Shown here in pieces: positions 33,155 to 45,249 of a stretch of 64,000 nt of DNA. Each line of letters starts with the position of its first letter. Position 1 is the stretch's first letter. Below the pieces are notes generated by a model that was not told the origin of the DNA, ran no database searches, and worked only from the letters and a program-made list of their open reading frames with translations. The stretch is from Bufo bufo (taxonomy: Eukaryota > Chordata > Amphibia > Anura > Bufonidae), in NCBI RefSeq assembly GCF_905171765.1, contig NC_053390.1, positions 209,131,359 through 209,195,358 of the forward strand, in the 5' to 3' direction. The position numbers and the translations under genes are program-made.

Positions 33155-33999
33155 ATGGATCCTATTGCTGCCTTGGCAAAACAGCTTCAAGGCCTGTCTT
33201 TGGAGGTGGCAGGATTGAAGGCGTCTGTCCTCCAACAACAGCAGCAAATGCAGCAGACCGCACCCCCAGCGGTTGCTATGGGTAACCAGGTTGTTACAGA
33301 ACCCAAGGTTGTTCTTCCTGACAGATTTTCTGGGGGAAGGGCAAATTTGCGACGTTCCGTGAGGCCTGCAAATTATACTTTAAGTTGCGCCCTTACTCCT
33401 CAGGTAATGAAGAACAGCGGGTTGGGATTGTCATTTCCCTGCTTCAGGGGGACCCACAATCCTGGGCGTTCTCGTTACCCCCTGGTTCCCAGGCTCTCCG
33501 ATCAGTGGAGGGATTTTTTGGGGCTTTGGGTCTCATATATGATGACCCTGACCGAGTCGCCCTGGCTGAGTCGAAGTTACGGAGACTCCTACAGGGAGAT
33601 CGGTCAGCAGAGGAATATTGCTCAGAGTTCCGTAGGTGGGCTACGGATACTCAGTGGAACGACCCGGCTCTCAGGAGTCAGTTCTGCTCTGGGTTATCTG
33701 AAAGGGTTAAGGATGCACTGGCGCTGTATGAGACCCCCCTTTCCCTTGATGCTGTTATGTCCCTCTCTATCAGAATAGATAGGCGTCTTAGGGAGAGATC
33801 GAAAATTCCTGAGCAATTGGTTACCTCTCCCAAGCAACAATTAGTCTGTACTGACTTAGATGAGCCTATGCAGCTAGGCGGAACTTCTCGTCAGGTCCGT
33901 AGGGGGGGGGGGGCTTGTTTTTTCTGTGGGGGGGAGGGTCATTTCATTAATGTCTGTCCCTCCTTTCTCATAAACAAAAGACCGTCGGAAAACTACTAA
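33155..33999 (+). pseudogene. Chromovirus gag with one frameshift
   Basis: The ATG at 33155 starts MDPIAALAKQLQGLSLEVAG, a short coiled coil with a Gln-rich run. The frame breaks in the GGGGGAAGGG tract at about 33331-33340, after which the capsid continues in the frame that ends at 33999. That part holds EFRRWATDTQW and ERVKDALALYE capsid motifs and the zinc knuckle CFFCGGEGHFINVC. Because the break is in a homopolymer and the rest is intact, sequencing or assembly error is as likely as mutation. Gag and pol overlap by 49 bp (33951-33999), with pol in the -1 frame. Confidence 0.82.
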
Positions 34000-34064
34000 C
34001 CCCAGGCTGTGCGGAGGATGTCACCCGGGGGGTATACGTTTCCTCCATACGAACATCTCAATTT

Positions 34065-37000
34065 GTGTTACCAGCGGTTATTGTTTTTGGTGTTAAGACG
34101 GAGTCTATTTCTTTTTTTCTAGACAGTGGAGCAGGGGTAAATTTGATAGATGCCCATTTTGCCCGCACTATGGGTTTGTCTCTCTGTACGCTGCAGAGAC
34201 CTATTCCCGTATTCGCTATAGATTCGGCTCCTCTGTCTCAGAGAAACCTCACCCACATTGTTCATAATTTACACCTTCGGGTAGGGGACCACCATAATGA
34301 GTGTCTTTCATGTTACGTTCTGGAGGGCCTTCCCTCTCCTGTGGTATTGGGTCTTCCCTGGTTGGTAGCGCACAATCCAGTGGTGGATTGGCAGGCCAGG
34401 GAGATATTGGAGTGGAGTGAGCATTGCAGAGAGAATTGCTTAAATAACAATTGCTTAATCGCCTCCATAGCTTCCCTACCTACATTTATTTCGGACTTTG
34501 AGGACGTTTTTTCTGAAAAGGGTTGTCAGAAGCTACCACCTCATCGTCCTTATGATTGCCCGATTAACCTGATTCCCGGTGCAAAATTACCCAAGTCCAG
34601 GTTGTATAATCTTTCGGGTCCCAAGAGACAAGCCATGAAAGATTATATCTCCGAGTGTCTGGCTAAGGGACACATCAGACCCTCTTCTTCACCCGTGGCT
34701 GCAGGGTTTTTCTTTGTTAAAAAGAAAGATGGGGGCCTGCGTCCTTGCCTAGATTTCCGTGAGCTAAACCAGATAACCATCCGAGACCCATACCCTCTTC
34801 CTCTCATTCCTGACCTTTTTAATCAGATTGCGGGTGCTAGGTGGTTCTCCAAACTTGATCTTAGGGGGGCCTACAATCTGATTCGTATCAGGGAAGGGGA
34901 TGAGTGGAAGACAGCTTTTAACACCCCTGAGGGGCATTATGAAAATCTAGTTATGCCTTTCGGTCTGACCAATGCCCCCGCTGTCTTCCAACATTTCGTT
35001 AATGATATTTTTAGTCATCTCATCGGCAGGTTTGTAGTCATATACCTAGATGATATCTTAATTTATTCGGCTGATCTGAAAACACATGAGGTGCATGTCA
35101 GGCAAGTACTGCAGGTCATACGGACGAATAAATTATATGCGAAAATTGAAAAATGTGTCTTCGCCGTTCAGGAAATACAGTTCCTGGGATATCTATTATC
35201 TGCTTCAGGTTTCCGTATGGATCCTGGGAAGGTCCAGGCAATTTTAGATTGGGATCTTCCTGAGAACCTTAAAGCCCTACAACGGTTTTTGGGTTTCGCT
35301 AATTTCTATAGAAAGTTCATTAAAAATTATTCAGTGATCGTTAAACCCCTTACCGACATGACTAGGAAGGGGACTGATTTTTCTAAATGGTCTGACGCCG
35401 CTAAAAATGCATTTTCCTCTCTAAAAGAGAGGTTTACCTCGGCACCTGTTCTAATTCAACCTGATGTCTCCCAGCCTTTTATTGTTGAGGTAGATGCGTC
35501 AGAGGTGGGAGTGGGGGCTGTATTGTCTCAGGGTCCGTCTCCTGGCAAATGGCGCCCTTGCGCTTTCTTTTCCAAAAAATTATCTTCTGCAGAGAAGAAC
35601 TATGATGTTGGAAATAGGGAACTGTTGGCGATTAAGCTGGCGCTTGAAGAGTGGCGTCACTTCTTAGAGGGAGCAATCCACCCCGTCACGGTGATTACGG
35701 ATCACAAAAACCTTCTGTACCTAGAATCGGCTAAGCGTCTCACCCCTAGACAAGCTAGGTGGTCGCTATTCTTTACCAGATTTAACTTTGTAATCACCTA
35801 TCGTCCTGGGGCAAAAAATACCAAGGCAGACGCATTATCTCGTAGTTTCCCTGGAGGGGGTAATGCTTGTGATCCGGTACCTATTTTACAAAGAGGAGTG
35901 GTTGTCTCTGCTGTACACTCTGTTCTAGAGGGAAAGGTGTTAGAGGCCCAGGGGGACGCCCCGGCCTCTTGCCCCTCAGAGAAATTGTTTGTACCGTTAA
36001 ACCTGCGTCTTGAATTATTAAAAGAACATCATAATTCGGCACTTGCTGGGCACCCGGGTAGTAAAGCAACCTTGGAGCTATTATCTCGTCGTTTTTGGTG
36101 GCCAAGGTTGCGTCAGGATGTAATGGATTTCGTGTCTACTTGCTCTACTTGTGCACGCGCGAAAGTCTCTCATACACGTCCAGCAGGGTCTTTATTGCCT
36201 CTTTTTATCCCCAATAGGCCATGGACACATCTGTCAATGGATTTCATCACTGACTTACCGTTGTATGCGGGTAAAACAGTTATTTTGGTAGTAGTAGACA
36301 GGTTTAGCAAAATGGTACACTTTATTGCGCTACCCGCACTTCCTAATGCTAAAACTCTTGCTCAGGTGTTTATCAGTGAAATCATGAAGCTTCACGGGGT
36401 CCCTTCCGATGTGGTTTCGGATCGGGGAACCCAGTTTATTTCTAAGTTTTGGAAAGCTTTTTTTTCCCGTTTGGGGGTACACTTGTCCTTTTCCTCAGCT
36501 TTCCATCCTCAGTCGAATGGACAGACTGAGCGTACCAACCAAAACCTAGAAACATATTTAAGGTGTTTTGTGTCTGAAAACCAAGAGTTGTGGTCATCAT
36601 ATTTACCGTTAGCTGAGTTTGCCATAAATAATCATTATCAGGAGTCCACTGGCAAGTCACCATTCCTTGGTGCATACGGTTTTCATCCCCAATTTTGTAC
36701 TTTCAAAGAGGGGGGGTCTTCTGGGGTTCCCGAAGAGGAAAGGTTTTCTTCATCTCTTTCTTCGGTATGGCAGAAGGTGCAAGTTAACTTGAAAAAGATG
36801 AGTGGTAAATATAAATGCATGGCCGATAAGAAACGGTCGCCAGGTCCGGACCTAGGGGTGAATGACTATGTGTGGTTGTCTACTAGGAATATTAAGTTGA
36901 AGGTTCCCTCTTGGAAACTGGGCCCTAGGTTCATTGGTCCTTATAAAATAGTAGCCGTCATTAACCCTGTGGCTTTTCGCCTGGAGCTACCTCAGACTTT

Positions 37001-37463
37001 TAAGATCCATAACGTCTTCCATAAATCGTTACTCAAGAAGTATGTTCCACCTCTAGAACCATCACCGCTGCCACCTCCTCCTGTCATTGTGGATGGTAAT
37101 CTGGAGTTTCAAATAGCCAGAATTGTTGATTCTCGTCGGGTCCGCCGCTCTCTTCAGTATCTGGTGCATTGGAGGGGTTACGGTCCCGAGGAAAGAATGT
37201 GGGTTCCAGCGTCAGAGGTAAACGCCAACAGGTTAATTCAGGCTTTCCATGCCTCTCATCCGGAGAGACCTGGTCCTGAGTGTCCGGAGGCCTCCGTGAA
37301 AGGGGGGGTACTGTCACGAGGGTATCAAGAGCTTCCTGCCTGGACATCTATACTGACCCACTGGAGTTGTGAATCCTGGTTGTCGTTCCAGAGTGCTACC
37401 CTCCGGATCCCTGTTGGGCTTCTTGTTGTCTCCTGTTGTCGCCCACCTGGGATTATATGTTGA
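34065..37463 (+). CDS. Chromovirus pol polyprotein
   Basis: The frame is open from 33951; 34065 is simply the first permissive start, and expression as a gag-pol fusion is expected. In order it carries the retropepsin (FFLDSGAGVNLID), reverse transcriptase with intact YLDD (VIYLDDILIY), RNase H (VEVDASEVG, TDHKNLLYLE), the integrase zinc module (HHNSALAGHPG, CSTCARAK), the integrase core (D in SMDFITDL, D in VSDRGTQF, E in QTERTNQN) and a chromodomain (LQYLVHWRGYGPEERMW). The chromodomain is thought to steer integration to histone-marked chromatin. All catalytic residues are present. The frame runs on through the purine tract and about 150 bp into the 3' LTR. Confidence 0.93.
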   Translation: MLPAVIVFGVKTESISFFLDSGAGVNLIDAHFARTMGLSLCTLQRPIPVFAIDSAPLSQRNLTHIVHNLHLRVGDHHNECLSCYVLEGLPSPVVLGLPWLVAHNPVVDWQAREILEWSEHCRENCLNNNCLIASIASLPTFISDFEDVFSEKGCQKLPPHRPYDCPINLIPGAKLPKSRLYNLSGPKRQAMKDYISECLAKGHIRPSSSPVAAGFFFVKKKDGGLRPCLDFRELNQITIRDPYPLPLIPDLFNQIAGARWFSKLDLRGAYNLIRIREGDEWKTAFNTPEGHYENLVMPFGLTNAPAVFQHFVNDIFSHLIGRFVVIYLDDILIYSADLKTHEVHVRQVLQVIRTNKLYAKIEKCVFAVQEIQFLGYLLSASGFRMDPGKVQAILDWDLPENLKALQRFLGFANFYRKFIKNYSVIVKPLTDMTRKGTDFSKWSDAAKNAFSSLKERFTSAPVLIQPDVSQPFIVEVDASEVGVGAVLSQGPSPGKWRPCAFFSKKLSSAEKNYDVGNRELLAIKLALEEWRHFLEGAIHPVTVITDHKNLLYLESAKRLTPRQARWSLFFTRFNFVITYRPGAKNTKADALSRSFPGGGNACDPVPILQRGVVVSAVHSVLEGKVLEAQGDAPASCPSEKLFVPLNLRLELLKEHHNSALAGHPGSKATLELLSRRFWWPRLRQDVMDFVSTCSTCARAKVSHTRPAGSLLPLFIPNRPWTHLSMDFITDLPLYAGKTVILVVVDRFSKMVHFIALPALPNAKTLAQVFISEIMKLHGVPSDVVSDRGTQFISKFWKAFFSRLGVHLSFSSAFHPQSNGQTERTNQNLETYLRCFVSENQELWSSYLPLAEFAINNHYQESTGKSPFLGAYGFHPQFCTFKEGGSSGVPEEERFSSSLSSVWQKVQVNLKKMSGKYKCMADKKRSPGPDLGVNDYVWLSTRNIKLKVPSWKLGPRFIGPYKIVAVINPVAFRLELPQTFKIHNVFHKSLLKKYVPPLEPSPLPPPPVIVDGNLEFQIARIVDSRRVRRSLQYLVHWRGYGPEERMWVPASEVNANRLIQAFHASHPERPGPECPEASVKGGVLSRGYQELPAWTSILTHWSCESWLSFQSATLRIPVGLLVVSCCRPPGIIC

Positions 37464-37744
37464 GTTTGTATTGTCTGTCCTTCCCTTGGTGTTTTCCTTT
37501 AGAGCTAGTGGTGCGGACTAGTGTTCCCACCGCCCTGTTCACTATCTAGGGCTCAGCTTAGGGAAAGCCAGGGCTTTAGGCACGTGATCGGCGTACAGGT
37601 GAGGAACCCGTCTAGGGACGTCAGGGCAGCCAGGTGCCAGCCGCTAGGTGAGTCAGGGGTCACCACCTTCCATCTCACTTGGGCAGGGCCTTCCTTGTTC
37701 CCTCCCTCTGTGTCACGTATGTGATAGTCACGCCGACCGTGATA
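37312..37744 (+). repeat. 3' LTR of the chromovirus
   Basis: It follows the purine tract AAAGGGGGGG at 37300-37307 and TAC. It shares its full 433-bp length with the 5' LTR. The base following it belongs to a hAT relic. Confidence 0.95.
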
Positions 37745-40030
37745 CACATCTTCAAACCGCCCTCTTCTTGCAGGCGCGGTAGGATTGGTACTCGCACCTG
37801 TTTCGCTGTGGGTGGAAATTCCTCTGCCAGCACCCGCAACAGCAGAATGCAGCATCTTTCGCAGCAATGCCTGGAAATGCTGCATTCTGAAAGCCCTCTG
37901 TGATGCTGGTAACATGTCCACCATTTTGTGTTTGTACTGGGGGTCTAAGTACGTTGCCACCCATTACTGGTCCTTGCTCTTTATGCTTTTTATACAGGGG
38001 TCCCTCTTCAAACACTGGAGCATGAAGGCCCTCATTTGCACTAAATTGGAAGCAGTGGAGCACCCTGGCTCCTGCTGATCGCCCAGGAGAATGTCGTCCT
38101 CGGTCTCCTCCCCCCCCATCCACGGACAACACCAGGGATCCCCAAAAAGTTTAAAGTCCCCCTCAAAGCATGCACTTCTTGCTCCTCCTCCTCCCCCTAG
38201 CCACCATCCTCCTCTGACTCCTCTTCAGACTCCTGCTGACTTGTCTCAGATGGAGTAGCCACCCGCTGGGAATTCATTCAGCATTGTGACTTCCTCATCT
38301 TCCAGCTCCTGATCCTCGACTGCTTGATCAATGACACGACACAATGCACGCTCCAGAAAGAAGGCGTAAGGTACGATGTCACTGTTGGCGCCCTGGCTGC
38401 AACTGACCAGTTTGGTGATCTCATCAAATGGCGTCGCGCATGAGCAGCCACTGGCACGGTGAAAAGAAACCAAGCTCCCCAGTCCCTGTCCTGATGCAAA
38501 GTTCGTACAGGTAGTCATTAATGGCACGTTGCTGCTGGAGCAGCCTATCAAGCATATACAAGGTGGAGTTCCAGCACGTCGGGCTGTCACAAATCCGACG
38601 TCTGATGGGCAAGTGGTGTCGCCGCTGAACGTCAGCAAGGCGAGCCATGACCATGTGAGATCTTCTAAAATGGCCAGAGATTTTCCTGGCTTGCCGCAAG
38701 ACGTCCTGGACCCCGGGGTATTTGGCAACGAATTGCTGCACAACTAAGTTCAGGACGTTTGCCATGCACAGCACGTGTGTCATTTTGCCCTGTTTCGGTG
38801 CACTCAGCAGAATGGCACCGTTGTCGCACACCACTTTACCAACTGTCAAATTGAGCAGGGTTAGCCACTGATCTGCCTGTGACCGCAGAGCTGAAAGCAG
38901 TGCAGGACCGGTGTGGCTCTTGGCTTCCAGGCACAACAGCCACAGCACAGTATGGCACAACAGCCACTCCACAGTTCTGGGGAGCTTGGGGGGTGCAGCG
39001 GAAGAGCGGGTAGCAGTGAAAAAGGAGGAGTCAGCTGATGAGGAGAGGGAGGATGGAGTAGGAGGAGGAGAAGAAGAGGCAGGCCTGCATGCAATCCTTG
39101 GCGGTAACACCAAATCCACACGGGAGCGACGAGTTACATGCTTGATGGCCATCAGAAGGTTCACCCAGTGGGCAGTAAAAGTTATGTACCTTCCCTGCCT
39201 GTGTTTGCTAGACCACGTGTCTGTGGTCAGATGTATCTTGGCACCAACACTGTGTGCCAGAGATATATTCACTTGCCGCTGAACATGGCCATATAGCTCT
39301 GGGATGCCCTTCTGGGAGAAATATCCTTCTGGGGACCTTCCATTGCGGTGTGCCAATGGCCACAAATTTTCTAAAGGCCTCCGAGTCCACCAGTTTATAT
39401 GGCAGTAGTTGGCGGGCTAGCAGTTCCGACAAGCCAGCGGTCAGCCATTGGGCAAGAGGGTTATTCGACATCATAAACTTTTTACGCTCGAACATTTGGG
39501 CCACGGAAGCCTGCCTTCTGCCAGATGAACGCGATGACAGCACGGTGGAAGGTGGAGTGGAGGACAAATGGGAGGAAAAAGGAGAAGAGGCAGGACGTGG
39601 AGCACCGGAGAGTGTGTGTTTGTGGGTTCTGACGGCGTTGCTCCCACTGGGCTCGGTAATAGGAGGCCAGGTGCCTTCTTAAGTCAGTCGTCCCTAGTGA
39701 GTGTTGGGCTTACCGCAACTTATGTGTAGACAGCACAGGCTGCAGATGGCAACACTATTGTCAGCAGCTGATACGTTAAAAAATGCCCACACTGCGGAGC
39801 CATGTGCCAGCATCCTGGGAGCGCCAGAAGTGACCATGCATGGTGGATGGCTCGCTCCAGATACATTTGCAGTCTGCTTTTTGCCTTCTGTGCCCTGCGA
39901 GCTCTGCCTGCTTCTCCTCCTTCTCCTCCCTCTCTGCTGCTCTGTCTCTCCCTCTGAACTCCCCTCCTCTTCCTCTCTTGTGGGCACCCACGTGAAGTCC
40001 ATCGACACGTCATCATCATCACCTTCAACA
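37745..40030 (-). pseudogene. hAT transposase pseudogene with BED finger, minus strand
   Basis: Read from the right: an acidic and basic N-terminal region (DDDDVSMDFTWVPT), a BED-type zinc finger (GSAVWAFFN, CSLCC), then VAQMFERKK and the catalytic core LTTDTWSSKHRQGRY and VVCDNGAILLSA, continuing to YLDPQYKHKMVDMLP. Several frameshifts and stops separate these parts. The C-terminal dimerisation region with the catalytic Glu is missing because the gene is cut at 37745 by the chromovirus LTR. At the other end it is cut by the element beginning at 40031. Same family as the copy at 45933-49151. Confidence 0.85.
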
Positions 40031-40826
40031 CTAGTGATGGACGAACATCGCCCAGGACGGTTCGCGAACGCGATCAAATGTTCGCGAACCGAAAGTTCGT
40101 GGAGGGCTCCATTCACTTTAATGGCAGGTGAACCTGAAAAACCTTCAGCTCATATTTGCAGCCACCAAATACTTAGTAGAAGTGTACAAATAGTCCCACA
40201 ACATGGACAGTGACATACTAGAGAGGAATCAATTACAAAAAATTCCAACAAAAAATATGTATCACACTGGCAACTGGTATATCACACTAGTAGAAATATT
40301 TTGTTCCAATAGCATTTGGCACTCTGCGTAGCTGCAGTATCGCAGCAGAACCGCACACAACTGCTGCACAATACAAATGCACTATAATATACTTTCTATG
40401 TTAGAAAGTATATTATAAGTATATCACACCCCTCTATATCACACCTATCGATAGCACACCTATACTAGTCCTTAAAAGGACTTTTATGGCCCTATTAGCT
40501 AGCGTTTGGTGTCCCTAAGTCTGTCCCTGCTTCACACAGCAACTTCTCCCTACACTGGCAAAAGACTGAATGTAAAATGGCAGCCAGATCAGGTTTATTT
40601 ATAAGGTAGGGAGTATGTCCATGTGCTGTAACGTCTAAATTGGCTGTCCTGTACCACCTGATGGATGTGTCATGGGTCAAAGTTCTTCACAATGTAAAAG
40701 AATATGGCGCTGGCGGACATCTCCATATGTTCACATGTTCGGTGAATTGCGAACAAGCAAAGTTCGCAGCGAAACGACCGCCGGGCGAACCGCAAGCCAA
40801 ACTTTATTCACCACCACTGACATTTG
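40031..40826. mobile_element. Non-autonomous hAT-type element
   Basis: It starts TAGTGATGGACGAACATCG and ends GAATAAAG-type complement then CACCACCACTG, giving inverted termini TAGTGRTGG. Both ends are rich in TTCGCGAAC and GCGAAC words. The interior contains several TATCACAC repeats. No target duplication could be seen and there is no transposase. Confidence 0.55.
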
Positions 40827-42195
40827 AGATCTCGGAGAAGGCAGCAACAGCGGGGACCACTTCTTGGGCTGACCTAGGCAGTTTGCTCGGGCCCTTTGAG
40901 GTGCAGCTTTATTTGTCAGTCACCAGGACTACGGGATGAATAACGTCATTCCACTGATTCATATCCTGGAAAAGATGCTGGTAAATCTGTCTGGTCAGGT
41001 GACTGGAGACGTGGCGCCTACATCTCCCGGCCACATGAGCCCTGTGGGGGCTGAACTGGAGGAGGGGGACATTGTTTGTATTCCAATGTGTAGCGAAATG
41101 AGTAGTTTTTCTACACAGGTGAGAAGGAGCAGGAGCAGCCGGAGGAGTAAGAGGGAAATGAGAAAGATGAGGCAGATAACCCAGGCACACCGTGGCAGTA
41201 TGCAATGGAGATGGAGGCATGCTCACTTGCTTACGTAGTGACAGCCGAATTGTCACCATTCGGGAGAGGGATGACTACTGGCTCTCCATCATGTTAGACC
41301 CTCGCTACTGGTCTAAAATAGGGGCCTTTTTTTACACCAGCTGAGAGGGAGGACAAACTAAACTACTATAGTAGTCAGTTGGCCTCTGCGCCCACCTTCC
41401 ACTGCCATTGCTGCTGGAGGGGGGGGGGGTGGCAGGAGCAGTAGCAGCTCCATCAGCAGCACCCTGAGGCTAGAGTCGCTAATGAGCAGCTTTCTTTACC
41501 CGCATAGTGAAGAAACTACTCACCAGCAGCTAGACATAGAGCAGAACCTGAACCAGCAGGTGGTGGGAACCATCATTGAAGATCCATTGGACTACTAGGC
41601 AGCCAAACTGGATTTGTGGCCGCAACTGGCCGGGTTTGCCCTGGAAAAGCTGTCCTGCCTGGCCAGTAGTGTGAGCAGGTGTTTAGTGAGGCATGGGGGC
41701 CATAGTTACCCCAAGGATCACTCGCCTGTCCACCCAAAATGTGGAGAGACTGACCTTTGTCAAGATGAATCAGGAATGGATTAGCCAGGATTTCTACCCA
41801 CCAATACCTGATGCATCAGATTAGATCATCCATGCTGCCTCACCCAAACTATGACAAAAAAGATTGGTTTCTTCTGGCTACCTGCCTCAGCTATTATTCT
41901 GATGCTGCCACCCGCCTGATACCACACATCTAATGCCAAGTGCTCCTTCTTACACCCACCATCGTCAGCAGGTACTGTTAGTGGAACCCACCTCCCCACT
42001 CTGTCACCGGGTCACTCTGTGGTCTCCTGATGCTGCTGCCACCTCCACACTATGTCACCTTGCCACTCTGTGGTCTCCTCATGTTGCTTCCACCTCCACA
42101 CTATGTCACCTTGCCACTCTGTGGTCTCCTGATGCTGCTGCCAACCCTCTCCACTCTTTCAGGGGGGCTCTACTTGTATAAGCGTTTAATAGAAC
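40827..42195 (+). pseudogene. Decayed plus-strand hAT relic with 3' tandem repeats
   Basis: Scattered transposase-like pieces remain, including LIHILEKMLVNLSG in the frame from 40936 and, near 41720-41800, STQNVERLTFVKMNQEWI, which resembles the end of the hAT dimerisation domain. Many stops lie between. 41990-42150 has about 2.5 copies of a 60-bp unit with GTCACCTTGCCACTCTGTGG. Too degraded for finer annotation. Confidence 0.55.
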
Positions 42196-42640
42196 AGGTT
42201 CTGTAGACATCTATGTGGAATCAGCTGACGTCGATGTTAAAGGAGTGCGCTCTTTCACGCTATCGTGGGATCTCGGGTCTCTGCACGGTTCTTTATACCT
42301 GACGCTAACATCAACCTGTAAGGTTGAGTTCACACTTGAGTTATTTGGTCAGTTTTGGCCCATAACTGCCCAAAGAAGTGAAGTGTGCTGTGATTCTAAG
42401 AGCGACGCCTGTCATCTGCATGTCTTACTGACTCACAGTATTGTTTCACCACCACAGCAGACTCACTATGCGTTTTGCTGCAAGGCACAGTGTTCTACAC
42501 CACTATACAGGCTCTCTGCAGCCAGGAAATAGCAGTTTTTTAAAGCAATTCGCCACAGATGAATTCGGATCAAATCAAATCTTTTCGGAAATTCCGCGCA
42601 CCCGACCGAATCGAATTTTTGAGAAATTCGCTCATCTCTA
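42196..42640. repeat. Interspersed repeat ending in a hAT-like terminus
   Basis: The last 100 bp contain AATTCG-rich words and end ATTCGCTCATCTCTA at about 42640, like the terminus near 55015. The rest has no recognised content. Confidence 0.4.
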
Positions 42641-44760
42641 CCCAGGGCCAGGCCTTGTTCTCCCATAGCCAGATTGTGGGTAGTAGCAGCACCAGCTATC
42701 TGGCCAGAAGTAGTAGTAGTAGGCTTCAGAAAGGTGCAACATGATCATTAAGGAGAAAGAAGATGAGATTGTGGATTGGATGGCTCACTCCTCCTCTCAG
42801 CTACAGCAGGATGACGTGGAGGTGTCTGACACAGTGCCTTAGATCCAGGGGTCACAGCATTACTCCTGTTCCTCCTCCTTGCAGCCCGAGGGAAGGCTTT
42901 CACTGTAATCTTCTCCATTTTCTCTGCCCCTCTGGGGCACCGTTCTTTTTACTAAGAAGTGGCAAGAAAACCCCACTATGCCCTACAGCAGATAGTCAAG
43001 AAAGTTTTGCTGTTCACCACTTGTGTGAGAGCAGTCAGCATTTAGACTGCTGTGAGAAGGAGGTGGCTGTGATAATCATGGCATTGGTAGTGGGGGCAGT
43101 GACAGTGGCAGTCGGGAAAATGTAGAGCAGAGGAGGAGGGCCAAGGAGCCCACTATAATATCTCACAGTCTGATAAAAGTGGCAGGATGGGTAAGGACTC
43201 ATTGGGTGGGTAAGGATGTTGATTGTGTGTTGGACAGGACCTGGGAGCCAGATTGGGGTGCTAAGACAGATGCAACATCAGAGGAGGAGAGTGGTGGCAG
43301 CAGCAGCAGCAATAAAGAGTAGAGGCGAGGTAACTCCCAAAAAACTGCCAGGGGCATATCTGATTTGGGATCTTGTGATGTCGCTGTGCTAGTGCAAAGA
43401 CAAACTCGGCAACCTCTAGCTCTGCAAGAGTATCGCCCATCTGCCAGTTTTTCTCCACGCTGCCAGAAGACAGCTCTGCTGCCCTGTGCAAGATCTGCAA
43501 GAATAAAATAAGCCCTGGGCAGCCAAACACAAACATAGGCACCACAGCTCTATATTCACATGAAGCTGCATACCGTGGCAAACAAAGGTAGAAACCAGCT
43601 ACTGCAACAAGAGTTTCCTCCTTCTCTTGATCTCCCTTGTGACAGTAAGTCTGCATCCACGGGTAGTACAGTGTCGTGCTTGCTTTCTACCTCTCCTACT
43701 CAGACTCTGCCTCCTCCTCTCCATTGTCAGCCCTCGATAACAGAATGCATGGACAGGAAACAACTATACAAGCCCAGCAACCTGCTTGTGCGCAAGAGTA
43801 ATTCCCACTTGGCCCAGCTGCTGGTGGTGCAGTCGCTGCCGTAACATTTAGTGTCTGATTCCTCTTGGGAGCTGATGGCATGCTCTCAGCCTCACTGGAA
43901 GATACCTAGCCAGCATTATTTCGCACAATAAGACATCCCTGCCTTGTTCTCTCAAGTGGCAGAGAACGTGGGCCACTCCATGCGATTCTCACTGTGCAGC
44001 AAGGTTCACTACACGTTGGACACCTGGATGACCTGTCACAGGCAGGGACAGTACAGGTCTTTCACTGTCCACTGGGTAAATGTTTTTTGCAGCAGTGGTG
44101 AGGCAGCACCCTGGCAACAAGGCCAGTTCCTTTTGATGACCCAAGAACTATGTGTTGGGTTTGCTTCCACTCTGGCAATTTTCCCATCTCCTCCACCTTC
44201 TCCTCCATGGATAGGATGATGATGATGATGGCACTGGCCATGACACCCAATTGTCTCAGTGGGGAGTAAAGCCAAAAAGAACTGGCTCCTTGGGAATGCT
44301 GGCCAGAATGGTGATCTGTATGCTCACTTGCTTATGCAGTGAAAGGTGTATCATCGGCATGTAGTCTGATGATTACTGGATAGCCATGCTTTTAGACCTT
44401 CACTATCAAAGCAAAATGGGAGAATATTTTATTTTCCTCCCACTGAAAGGGAGGCCAAATTAGTTATTACCAGGAAGCACTGTGTACGCAGCTTGCCGCA
44501 GCTTTTGGCCTGCCACCAGAGTGTCTGAAAGGGAAGTCCCTCTTCACCTCCCACAGAGTTATCCACCTCCCACCTCCTAAAGAAGCAGAAGCCACAGTTG
44601 CAGCAGCAGCAGCCAGTATAATCTCCTCAACATGATGGCGCAGTTTTTTTTTCACATGCCGCACCAGGTTGAGGCAAATCAGCAAGCTGAGACCTTCTAC
44701 GCTCTGGCCTGTCTCCAGTGCATACTATGTTTCCTCACCCCATGGATTTCTGGGCAGGCA
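42641..44760 (+). pseudogene. Decayed plus-strand hAT transposase
   Basis: A BED finger is legible at about 43440-43570 (QFFSTLPEDSSAALCKICKN, then GTTALYSH). Beyond it, small pieces of a transposase core can be followed to about 44400 with many frame changes; a dinucleotide-like ATGATG run interrupts at 44215. The relic is older than its neighbours at 37745 and 45933. Confidence 0.55.
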
Positions 44761-45249
44761 GACTAGAACAGTGGGTTAAAAGGAAGGAAATCCGGCACTC
44801 AAAATTGATGAAATCGTAGGTTCCTTTATTTGGTCATGCGATCTATCAGGCAGAGAGTAGAGATGTCCCAAACTATTCGCCGGCGAACATAGCTTGTTCG
44901 CTGCGGGGGGAGAACATATGCGATGTTCGGTCCGCCCCCTATTCGTCATCATTGAGTAAACTTTGACCCTGTACCTCACAGTCAGCAGACACATTCCAGC
45001 CAATCAGCATCATACCCTCCCTCCCAGACCCTCCCACCTCCTGGACAGCATCCATTTCAGATTCATTCGGAAGCTGCAGTCTTAGTGAGAGGAGGGACAG
45101 TGTAGCTTCTGCTGATTTAATAGGGAAGTCGATAGCTAGGCTAGTGTATTCAGTGTCCACTACAGTCCTAAAAGACTCATCTGATCTCTGCTGTAAGGAC
45201 AGCACCCCAAAAAGCCCTTTTTAGGGTTAGTACATCAGTCTTTTTTTTT

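Larger units (their letters stand above)
32639..37744 (+). mobile_element. Ty3/gypsy chromovirus, full length and young
   Basis: The element has two 433-bp LTRs that differ at only three positions, gag with a zinc knuckle, and a long pol ending in a chromodomain. The bases before the left LTR (GGTGA) and after the right LTR (CACAT) do not match, so no target duplication is seen. The left flank is inside a Gmr1-like pol gene and the right flank is inside a hAT transposase gene on the opposite strand. Confidence 0.95.

Noticed and set aside
33951..33999. Programmed -1 frameshift signal between gag and pol
   Set aside because: The 49-bp overlap has no canonical slippery heptamer in the gag frame; a homopolymer length error upstream is as likely.
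38911..39682. Plus-strand frames of 123 and 142 codons
   Set aside because: They are complements of the minus-strand hAT transposase relic.
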